Assembly (NCBI GenBank): GCA_964548225.1
Contig: CAZJQP010000012.1
Location: forward strand, 1 to 64,000
Direction: 5' to 3'
From: CALMEH01 sp964548225
GTDB taxonomy: Bacteria; Acidobacteriota; Blastocatellia; Pyrinomonadales; Pyrinomonadaceae
DNA: 64,000 bases
The notes below the pieces were generated by a model. The model worked only from the letters and a program-made list of their open reading frames with translations. It was not told where the DNA came from and did not search any database. Positions 57,622-64,000 of this stretch are shown piece by piece. The position numbers and the translations under genes are program-made. Within the stretch, counting starts at the first letter, position 1. The number at the start of each line of letters is the position of its first letter.

Positions 57622-58785
57622 ATTTTCAAAGGCTTCTAAATATTTAATGCCTGAGCCGGTATTGAAAAGAACGATTTGCCCATCTTTTTTTACTTCGCCG
57701 GTTTCGAGCAATTTTTTGAGTGCGGAAAGAAGCGCACCGCCTTCGGGCGCGGCGAAAATTCCTTCGCTTGCGCCGATTTCTCGGGCATCCGCGACTAATT
57801 CTTCATCGGAAACGGCGACGGCGGTTCCGCCGGATTTGCGTAAAATATCGAGCATTATAAAATCGCCGACGGCTTTCGGCACGCGCAAACCTGAGGCGAC
57901 GGTGTGCGCGTTTTGGATGTCTGCCCCGTGATTTAAGTTTTGATGAAAGGCTTCGACAATCGGCGCACAACCCATCGCTTGCACGGAAATCATTCGCGGA
58001 CGTTTCGCAGAAATCCAGCCCATTCGTTCCATTTCGTCAAACGCTTTCCACATTCCGACAAGTCCCGTGCCGCCACCAGTCGGATACAAAACGACATCGG
58101 GCAAAGTCCAATTCATCTGTTCGGCGAGTTCGTAACCCATTGTTTTTTTGCCTTCGATGCGGTAAGGTTCTTTCAAAGTCGAAACATCAAACCAGCCTTC
58201 TTTTTCTTTGCGTTCGGCGACAATTTTGCCGCAATCGGTAATCAATCCGTCAATCAAATTAACATTTGCGCCGAGCGCGATACATTCGATAATACAAGCC
58301 TTCGGCGTATCTTGCGGCACAAAAAGATGACATTCCATCTGCGCCAAAGCCGCGTAAGCCGCCAACGCGCCCGCCGCATTTCCGGCAGACGGCGCGGCAA
58401 CTTTTTTGATGCCCAATTCCTTCGCCATCGAAACCGCGAGAGCCATTCCGCGAGCTTTAAAGCTCTGTGTCGGGTTGAGCGATTCGTCTTTGATGTAGAG
58501 ATTTTTCAAATCATATTTTGCGCCGAGCGTTTCAGCTTTTTGAAGCGGTGTCCACCCTTCGCCGAGAGATAATTGATTGCTTTTATTTTCGACAGGCAGA
58601 ACTTCCGCATAACGCCAAAGCGTTGAAACTTGTGCTTTTAGAGATTCTTTCGTCAAAGTTTGCGAAGCCTTTTCCAAATCGTATTCGACCATCAAAGGTT
58701 TAGCGCAATGCGGGCAGAGATTGTAAATTTTGTTCGGCTCAAATTTTTCCGCGCAATTCGAGCAATAAAGATGCGTTACATTCAT
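57619..58785 (-). CDS. thrC: Threonine synthase
   Basis: The 388-residue fold-type II PLP enzyme begins with a zinc-ribbon-like segment (YCSNCAEKFEPNKIYNLCPH). Then come the Schiff-base lysine in PTQSFKARGMALAVSMAKE, SAGNAAGALAAYAA, and the phosphate-binding PTGGGTGLVGMWKA. It converts O-phosphohomoserine to threonine. The ATG at 58785 starts directly before the zinc ribbon. The frame stays open to 58872, but those codons are within the 21-bp repeat array. No other thr gene is adjacent. Confidence 0.92.
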   Translation of the reverse strand: MNVTHLYCSNCAEKFEPNKIYNLCPHCAKPLMVEYDLEKASQTLTKESLKAQVSTLWRYAEVLPVENKSNQLSLGEGWTPLQKAETLGAKYDLKNLYIKDESLNPTQSFKARGMALAVSMAKELGIKKVAAPSAGNAAGALAAYAALAQMECHLFVPQDTPKACIIECIALGANVNLIDGLITDCGKIVAERKEKEGWFDVSTLKEPYRIEGKKTMGYELAEQMNWTLPDVVLYPTGGGTGLVGMWKAFDEMERMGWISAKRPRMISVQAMGCAPIVEAFHQNLNHGADIQNAHTVASGLRVPKAVGDFIMLDILRKSGGTAVAVSDEELVADAREIGASEGIFAAPEGGALLSALKKLLETGEVKKDGQIVLFNTGSGIKYLEAFEN

Positions 58786-58829
58786 ACTTTGAAGTTTCGG
58801 GGTTTTAAAGCCGAAGTTCAAGTAAAGAA

Positions 58830-59026
58830 CCCTATCGTTTAGGTCAAATGATGCGCCGTTTAGGTTCGACACCTGAAATTTTAGGTTCAGAACCTAAAAT
58901 TTTACCCCTAACAACCTAAAATTTTAGGTTCTGAGCCTAAAATTTTGGGTTGGAGACCTAAAACTTTACCTTTCAGACCTGAAATTTTAGGTTACAAACC
59001 TAAATGATTGATGATTCGACCTAAAC
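58830..59026. repeat. 21-bp array of palindromic ACCTAAAATTTTAGGT units upstream of thrC
   Basis: CCT(A/G)AA starts at 58872, 58893, 58915, 58936, 58957, 58978, 58999 and 59020, i.e. every 21 bp (one step of 22), each with a palindromic core near CCTAAAATTTTAGG. Degenerate TTTAGGT units at 58838 and 58859 extend the phase towards thrC. The array fills most of the 314-nt divergent region between thrC and the radical SAM gene. The regular two-helical-turn spacing puts all palindromes on one face of the DNA. Confidence 0.85.
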
Positions 59027-59099
59027 AATTATTCATCGGATAAGATAATGTTGTAATAATTGGGCTATTCGGATAAAATCTAGCTGTTTCAAGCAAATA

Positions 59100-60860
59100 A
59101 TGACAACAAATAAACGAAAATTCAGTCTCGTTCTCATCAAACCTTCGCATTACGACGATGATGGTTATGTAATTCAATGGTTTCGCTCGGCAATTCCGGC
59201 GAATTCTTTGGCGTGTCTTTACGGATTGGCTTTGGAATGCCGCGAGCAGAAAATTTTGGGCGAAGAAACGGAACTTGAGATTCACGCTTTTGACGAAACG
59301 AACACAAATATCAAAATCAATAAAATTGCGTCGCTGGTTCAGTCGGCTGATGACGGAATTGTGATGCTTGTCGGCGTTCAATCAAATCAATTTCCGCGTG
59401 CGCTTGATATTGCTAAACCTTTGCGCGAAAAAGGAATTAAGGTTGCCGTCGGCGGTTTTCACGTTTCCGGCACGATGGCGATGTTGAAGGAACGCGACAA
59501 ATATGTTCAAAGCGCGATTGATTTGGGCGTTTGCGTTTTTGCGGGCGAAGCCGAAGGACGTTTCGGACAATTTTTGAAAGATGTTTCGGACGAAAATCTC
59601 CAACCGATTTACAATTTTATGGACGATTTGCCGAACATCGAAAATGTCGCTACGCCGCTTCTTCCGGCGGAACGAGTTCATCTGACAGCGGGCGCAACAA
59701 CGAGCTTCGATGCGGGGCGCGGTTGTCCTTTTACCTGTTCTTTTTGCACGATTATCAATGTTCAAGGGCGAAAATCGCGCCGACGTTCGCCCGAAGACAT
59801 CGAAAGATTGATTCGTGCAAATGTCGCTCAAGGCTTGCATTCGTTTTTTATTACCGACGACAATTTTGCGCGAAACAAAGATTGGGAAATCATTTTAGAC
59901 AAACTCATTCATCTGCGCGAGACGGAAAAACTCAACATCAGTTTTATCATTCAAGTTGATACTTTGTGCCATAAACTCCCGAATTTTATCGAAAAATGCA
60001 AACGCGCCGGAGTCAAACGAGTTTTCATCGGTTTAGAAAACATCAATCCCGACAGTCTTTTAGGCGCAAGCAAACGACAGAACAAAATTACCGATTACCG
60101 TGCAATGCTTCTCGCGTGGAAAAAGGTTGGAATCGTTACATATTGCGGCTATATTTTGGGTTTTCCCGGCGACACGCAGGAATCCGTTTTGCACGACATC
60201 GAAATTATCAAAAAAGAATTGCCCGTTGATTTGCTCGAATTTTTCTATTTAACGCCGCTTCCGGGTTCGGCTGACCATAAAAAATTGCACGAATCTGGAA
60301 TTGCGATGGACGAAGATTTGAACAAATATGACCTCAATCACGCCGTAACCGCGCATCCGAAAATGTCGCAAACCGAATGGGAAGAAACTTACCGAAAAGC
60401 GTGGAAAACTTATTACACCGACGCGCATATCGAAACCGTTCTGCGCCGCGCTATCGCCACGGGAACGAGTCCGGGCAAGACGATGTTTTTCATAACGTGG
60501 TTTAACGGTTGCATTGACATCGAAGGAATTCACCCGCTCGAAGGCGGATTTTTGCGAAGAAAACACCGCAAATCACGCCGCTCAAGTCTGCCGCTCGAAA
60601 ATCCGCTCGTGTTTTATCCGAAAACTTTTCTTGAAACTTTGTGGAAGCAAATCCGCTGGATTTCGCTCTATTCGCGTCTGCGCCTGATTTACCGAAAAGT
60701 CCGCAAAGACCCGAAAAAACTCGAATATATGGATTTGGCATTAGAACCCGTAAGCGACAACGAAACCGAAACCCGCGAACTTTTCCAATCCGAAGCCGCA
60801 CATAACTTTGTTGAGAAACTTCACCGCAACGAAAAGATAAGGCACGGCGAAACGGTTTGA
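59100..60860 (+). CDS. B12-binding-domain radical SAM protein
   Basis: The 586-residue protein has an N-terminal cobalamin-binding-like Rossmann domain (about 8-150; GVQSNQFPRALDIAKPLREK and VAVGGFHVSG). The radical SAM core follows with GCPFTCSFCTIINVQGRKSR (CxxxCxxC) and GFPGDTQESVLHDIEI, then a long C-terminal extension rich in Arg and Lys. This is the architecture of class B-type or hopanoid/pigment radical SAM enzymes, but the substrate is unknown. It is monocistronic and divergent from thrC. Confidence 0.88.
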   Translation: MTTNKRKFSLVLIKPSHYDDDGYVIQWFRSAIPANSLACLYGLALECREQKILGEETELEIHAFDETNTNIKINKIASLVQSADDGIVMLVGVQSNQFPRALDIAKPLREKGIKVAVGGFHVSGTMAMLKERDKYVQSAIDLGVCVFAGEAEGRFGQFLKDVSDENLQPIYNFMDDLPNIENVATPLLPAERVHLTAGATTSFDAGRGCPFTCSFCTIINVQGRKSRRRSPEDIERLIRANVAQGLHSFFITDDNFARNKDWEIILDKLIHLRETEKLNISFIIQVDTLCHKLPNFIEKCKRAGVKRVFIGLENINPDSLLGASKRQNKITDYRAMLLAWKKVGIVTYCGYILGFPGDTQESVLHDIEIIKKELPVDLLEFFYLTPLPGSADHKKLHESGIAMDEDLNKYDLNHAVTAHPKMSQTEWEETYRKAWKTYYTDAHIETVLRRAIATGTSPGKTMFFITWFNGCIDIEGIHPLEGGFLRRKHRKSRRSSLPLENPLVFYPKTFLETLWKQIRWISLYSRLRLIYRKVRKDPKKLEYMDLALEPVSDNETETRELFQSEAAHNFVEKLHRNEKIRHGETV

Positions 60861-60888
60861 ATTTAATCAACAGACACCCACTTGAGAT

Positions 60889-61428
60889 ATGAACGCAGAA
60901 AAATTCAAAGAACAAATTGACAAAAATCTTTATGCTCTGATTAAAAAAAGCGGTTTCGAGAGAGTAGGAAATAGTTTTGTTCGAGAAGATAATATTAGTC
61001 AACTTATTATTCTTCGTTTCAATGGCAGTAAGTTTGCCTCTTTGAATCAGTTCACAAGATTTACTCTTTGCTTTCGTCATAAATTTTTGCGCGACATCTG
61101 GGAAAAATTCCCCCCATCTCCACCGAGAGAAATTTCTTCATATCCCTTCAGAGTAAAACCCAGTGAACTTGGCAAAATTGACATTGATAAATGGAAATAT
61201 AATTTTGAGTTAAATTGTAACGAATATGACGAAATAAGATACGGAGAATCGGATAATGTTAGTGGGTTTTTAAAAGAAATAGGAACTTTTACTATTACAA
61301 ATGGAATAAGATGGGCGGAGACACTCACACCAAAACAATCTTTGATTCTATTAGAAAAAGATAATTCGGGATCATTCGTTGATAAAATGTGGATTGAAGA
61401 TTATCAAAACTATTTGAAAAACAGTTAG
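60889..61428 (+). CDS. DUF4304-like hypothetical protein
   Basis: The 179-residue soluble protein has a pattern (LYALIKKSGFERVGNSFVRE, ISQLIILRFNGSK, TRFTLCFRHKF) resembling DUF4304 proteins, whose function is unknown. Base use is more AT-rich with fewer of the local codon habits than its neighbours, which may mean a different history. It lies 28 nt after the radical SAM gene and 20 nt before the next gene. Confidence 0.65.
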   Translation: MNAEKFKEQIDKNLYALIKKSGFERVGNSFVREDNISQLIILRFNGSKFASLNQFTRFTLCFRHKFLRDIWEKFPPSPPREISSYPFRVKPSELGKIDIDKWKYNFELNCNEYDEIRYGESDNVSGFLKEIGTFTITNGIRWAETLTPKQSLILLEKDNSGSFVDKMWIEDYQNYLKNS

Positions 61429-61448
61429 AGAACCGGAAAGTTTAATCA

Positions 61449-61985
61449 ATGCCGACAATTTTTTCACACGCCTTTTTCGCCATTGTTGCGGGCAAAGCAT
61501 TTACCGAAAAATCGGTTTCATTTTGGTTTTGGTTTCTGACTGCTCTTTGCTCGGTGATTCCCGATGCCGATGCCGTCGGTTTTGCTTTCGGCGTGAAATA
61601 TAACAGTCTTTTCGGGCATCGCGGGCTGACGCATTCGATTTTTTTCGCGCTACTTTTCGGCGGTTTTATCGCCTTTCTCGTCCACAAATTTTTGCCGACT
61701 GGCTTATCATTTACAAAACTTTTCGTTTATTTTTCGCTCGTAACTTTTTCGCATACTTTTCTTGATATGCTGACCGACGGCGGTTTGGGCGTGGCTTTGC
61801 TCGCGCCTTTTAGCAACGAACGATTTTTTCTGCCGTGGCGACCGATTGAAGTTTCGCCGATTGGTTTAGATTTTTTCGGCAATAGAGGTTTAATCGTAAT
61901 TTCAAGCGAAATAATTTGTATTTGGATTCCGGCGTTAATAGTTCTCGCTTCGGCAATGATTATTCGCAAAATTCGGACTAAATAA
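61449..61985 (+). CDS. YdjM-like membrane-bound metal-dependent hydrolase family protein
   Basis: The 178-residue protein has four to five membrane helices and the family histidine/aspartate pattern: MPTIFSHAFFAIVAG at the start, SVIPDADAVGF, FGHRGLTHSIFFALL and VTFSHTFLDMLTDGG. This is the YdjM/DUF457 (LexA-regulated in E. coli) family of predicted membrane hydrolases with unknown substrate. It is convergent with the ketosynthase gene. Confidence 0.9.
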   Translation: MPTIFSHAFFAIVAGKAFTEKSVSFWFWFLTALCSVIPDADAVGFAFGVKYNSLFGHRGLTHSIFFALLFGGFIAFLVHKFLPTGLSFTKLFVYFSLVTFSHTFLDMLTDGGLGVALLAPFSNERFFLPWRPIEVSPIGLDFFGNRGLIVISSEIICIWIPALIVLASAMIIRKIRTK

Positions 61986-61996
61986 TCGAAAAAAAA

Positions 61997-63262
61997 TTAA
62001 ACTTTCTCCAAAACAATCGCCGAATTTTTTGAGCCGAAGCCGATGCAGTTGCACAAAGCGATTTTGACATCGGCTTTTTTTGATTTGTTCGGCGTGTAGT
62101 CTAAATCGCAATCTGCGTCGGGTTCGTCTAAATTTATTGTTGGGGAGATGATATTTTTGTTTAAAGCTAAAAGCGTTGCGCCGATTCCTGCCGCGCCGGA
62201 TGCGCCTTGTGGATGTCCGATTTGTGATTTTGTGGCGGACATTTTTAATTTATAAGCGTGTTTGTCGAAAGCGAGTTTGATGGCTTTGGTTTCGATGCGG
62301 TCGTTTAATTGCGTCGAAGTTCCGTGTAGGTTTATGTAATCAATTTCTTCGGGTTTGACATCGGCATCTTGCAAAGCCAAACTCATCGCCCGCGCCGGTT
62401 CGATGCCGTTTTCTTCCAAACGGACGCGATGATAAGCGTCGCACGTTGAACCGTAGCCTTTGATTTCGGCGTAGATTTTCGCCTTTCTTTTTTCGGCGTT
62501 TTCTAAAGTTTCCAACACAAAAACCCACGCGCCTTCGGCAATTACAATGCCCGAACGATTTTTATCAAATGGACGCGAAGCCTTTTCGGGCGCGTCGTTA
62601 AAATCCCGCGTCAAAACGGTCATCACATTAAAACCTTCCAAAATTCCACGCGCCAGCGGCGAATCCACACCGCCCGCGAGCATCAAATCTTGTTTGCCTA
62701 AAGAAATATGTTGTGCCGCGTAAGCAATCGCGTCAGTCGAAGAAGTGCAACCTGTGGAAACGACGTGCGAAAGTCCGTGAAGCCCGAAAACCATTGATAA
62801 TTCGGAAGATAAACCGCCGTGAGTTGAAGAAGGAATCGTGTAAATACTCGCTTTCGAGGCTTCGCCCGTGAGCCAGAAAACGTATTGTTTTTCAGTAAAA
62901 GAAAGTCCGCCGCCGCCTGTGCCGAGAACGACTCCGAAAGCGCGGCGTTCGTCTATAGACAATTTTTCGATGTCTATTTGTGAATCGGCAACCGCTTCAC
63001 GCGCCGCCCGAAGCGCAAGCGGCACGGTGCGCGGAACGTGCTTGCGGTCTTTTATATTCAATTCCGCCCGCCAATCAAAATCTTTAATTTCGCCCGCAAT
63101 CGTTACTTCCGCACCCGAAACATCAAAACTTTCAATCCGCGAAACGCCGCTTTTTCCCGTTTCAAGCGCATTCCAAAATTCATTTTTCCCGATGCCGATT
63201 GGCGTAACGCATCCGAAACCCGTGATGACAACCCGACGCGGTTTTGTGAAGTTTTTGAACAT
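61997..63262 (-). CDS. fabF: Beta-ketoacyl-ACP synthase (FabF/KAS II-like)
   Basis: The 421-residue thiolase-fold enzyme begins with the FabF start RRVVITGFGCVTPIGIGKN. The catalytic triad appears as Cys in VSTGCTSSTDAIAYA, His in NLHGTSTQLND and His in SQIGHPQGASGA. The ATG at 63262 is used; a GTG at 63274 is also in frame. The active-site CTSS differs from the usual CA.S/A. The gene stands alone, away from fab genes, and may serve a secondary lipid or polyketide pathway, so the symbol is a family-level assignment. Confidence 0.88.
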   Translation of the reverse strand: MFKNFTKPRRVVITGFGCVTPIGIGKNEFWNALETGKSGVSRIESFDVSGAEVTIAGEIKDFDWRAELNIKDRKHVPRTVPLALRAAREAVADSQIDIEKLSIDERRAFGVVLGTGGGGLSFTEKQYVFWLTGEASKASIYTIPSSTHGGLSSELSMVFGLHGLSHVVSTGCTSSTDAIAYAAQHISLGKQDLMLAGGVDSPLARGILEGFNVMTVLTRDFNDAPEKASRPFDKNRSGIVIAEGAWVFVLETLENAEKRKAKIYAEIKGYGSTCDAYHRVRLEENGIEPARAMSLALQDADVKPEEIDYINLHGTSTQLNDRIETKAIKLAFDKHAYKLKMSATKSQIGHPQGASGAAGIGATLLALNKNIISPTINLDEPDADCDLDYTPNKSKKADVKIALCNCIGFGSKNSAIVLEKV

Positions 63263-63286
63263 AAAAGCTGGCACTCACTTTGTTCG

Positions 63287-63345
63287 TGATTGCAGATTAC
63301 AAATTACAGATTACAGAAAAATTTGTGATTTGTAATCTGCAATTT
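63287..63345. repeat. Intergenic hairpin of ATTACA(G/A) sub-repeats
   Basis: GTGATTGCAGATTACAAATT plus ACAGATTACAG on the left and TGTAATCTGCAATTTATAAT plus CAC on the right are largely complementary. It is located just upstream of the ketosynthase start (minus strand), between it and tRNA-His. Confidence 0.6.
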
Positions 63346-63426
63346 ATAATCACAAGGGAAAACGAGTGCTTGCGTTAAAAAAAAACGGCTTCAAAATGAA
63401 ACCGTTTTCTGCTGAAATAAATTTTA

Positions 63427-63503
63427 TGGGGCGGCTAGAGGGAATTGAACCCTCGACATCCAGAACCACAATCTGGCGTTCTAACCCCTGAACTATAGCC
63501 GCC
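63427..63503 (-). tRNA. tRNA-His (GTG)
   Basis: The minus-strand sequence folds as a cloverleaf. It has 5' GGCGGCTA (with the extra G-1 pairing C73), the anticodon loop TTGTGGT with anticodon GTG flanked by CCAGA/TCTGG, the T-loop GAGGGTTCAATTCCCTC and an encoded CCA (63429-63427). The G-1:C73 pair is the hallmark of tRNA-His. Confidence 0.97.
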
Positions 63504-63507
63504 GTAT

Positions 63508-63600
63508 CTGGATTTTTGATTTTAGATTGCCGATTTTCGATTTTACCTAAAACCAAAATATATCTTACAATCAAAAATCAAAAATCAAAAATCAAAAATT
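63508..63600. repeat. Hairpin of TTTTTGATT sub-repeats between two tRNA genes
   Basis: GATTTTTGATTTTAGATTGC plus ATTTTCGATTTT and a right block of four to five AATCAAAA units are complementary. The wording is shared with the hairpin at 53272. It separates the tRNA-Arg and tRNA-His genes. Confidence 0.65.
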
Positions 63601-63604
63601 GAAA

Positions 63605-63678
63605 TACCCCCGGCACGACTTGAACGTGCGACCCACAGCTTAGAAGGCTGTTGCTCTATCCAACTGAGCTACGGGAGC
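63605..63678 (-). tRNA. tRNA-Arg (TCT)
   Basis: The minus-strand cloverleaf has acceptor GCTCCCG with CGGGGGT, D-arm GCTCAGTTGGATAGAGC, anticodon stem ACAGC/GCTGT with loop CTTCTAA (anticodon TCT), and T-arm GCACGTTCAAGTCGTGC. No CCA is encoded. Confidence 0.96.
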
Positions 63679-63727
63679 ATAAAAAGAACGAATAAAAATC
63701 TTAGCGATTCGGGAGTTTTAAGTCAAA

Positions 63728-64000
63728 TTAAGAAGCATTTTTGTATTCGGCGGTTTTGAGTTTGACTTCGACTCTGCCGATTTCGGCGTTGATTTGCGAG
63801 CGCACGGGAATACGGCGATTGTCATCGGTAATCCAAATAATCATACTACCTTTTTGGTCAATTAGACGGTCTTTGCCGAAGATTTCCGGTTCAACGCGAA
63901 AGCACCAGACTTTTCCGAAAATTGTTTTTTGTTGTTCGCGTTTCGTAACCCGCACGGGAATTTTATAAACGAGTCCGGTGTCGCTGACGGTTAATTCAAA
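63728..64000 (-). CDS. C-terminal part of a DUF3108-like protein (5' end beyond window)
   Basis: The minus-strand frame is open to the window edge (reading FELTVSDTGLVYKIPVRVTK at the edge) and ends at 63728. The visible 90 residues include PVRVTKREQQKTIFGKVWCF, IFGKDRLIDQKGSMIIWITD and DNRRIPVRSQINAEIGRVEV. This pattern of a beta-rich C-terminus with W.TDD..R.P is typical of periplasmic DUF3108 proteins of unknown function. The N-terminus is missing here. Confidence 0.75.
   Translation of the reverse strand, partial: FELTVSDTGLVYKIPVRVTKREQQKTIFGKVWCFRVEPEIFGKDRLIDQKGSMIIWITDDNRRIPVRSQINAEIGRVEVKLKTAEYKNAS

Overview
The window is about 64 kb of a chromosome with fairly low GC content. It comes from a free-living, Gram-negative-type bacterium: it encodes outer-membrane efflux, lipoproteins and Tat-exported enzymes. 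The best guess, by inference only, is Acidobacteriota of the Blastocatellia type. The grounds are a Ser/Thr-kinase-type membrane C-terminus at the left edge, a tmRNA with the tag ANNNMALAA, and short palindromic intergenic repeat families. No 16S rRNA is present to confirm this.

Left part (1-19.4 kb): an anaerobic respiration locus. A Crp/Fnr-family regulator (1072-1740, minus strand) lies beside moaA and a tightly packed nine-gene operon (3184-15612). The operon encodes a GltD-like FAD/Fe-S oxidoreductase, a Rieske protein, a b6-type cytochrome b, a seven-heme cytochrome c, a Tat-exported molybdopterin subunit of the periplasmic nitrate reductase/nitrite oxidoreductase type, a small membrane protein, the four-cluster Fe-S beta subunit, a heme-b gamma subunit and a TorD-type chaperone. 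Facing it is a four-gene operon (19320-15609, minus): RIC/ScdA iron-sulfur repair protein, YwiC-like membrane protein, radical SAM protein and PLP decarboxylase. Three promoters (moaA, the respiratory operon and the RIC operon) carry almost the same palindromic FNR-type box at the same distance from a -10 hexamer. This defines a small local regulon.

Middle (19.6-43 kb): ordinary metabolism and envelope genes, including pta, mug, rfbB, sppA, a lytic transglycosylase, an M20 amidohydrolase and a beta-lactamase/YCII fusion. There is also a minus-strand TetR-MFP-RND-methyltransferase-membrane protein-TolC efflux operon (31494-23434) with a likely autoregulatory TetR operator.

Right part (43-64 kb): a more accessory stretch between copies of a ~140-bp inverted-repeat element. 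It holds a phage-like RecA/Sak4-type ATPase, a fusion of an Mrr-like nuclease domain with a ParA-type ATPase followed by a 21-bp direct-repeat array, tmRNA, a response regulator that lacks its phospho-acceptor aspartate, a Nudix/metallo-beta-lactamase fusion, thrC with a second 21-bp array upstream, a B12-binding radical SAM protein, a FabF-type ketosynthase and tRNA-His and tRNA-Arg. A partial DUF3108-like gene runs off the right edge.

Two kinds of structural DNA recur. One is MITE/REP-like elements that abut stop codons. The other is a series of long intergenic hairpins built from 6-10-nt sub-repeats, one of which lies in frame inside a gene.
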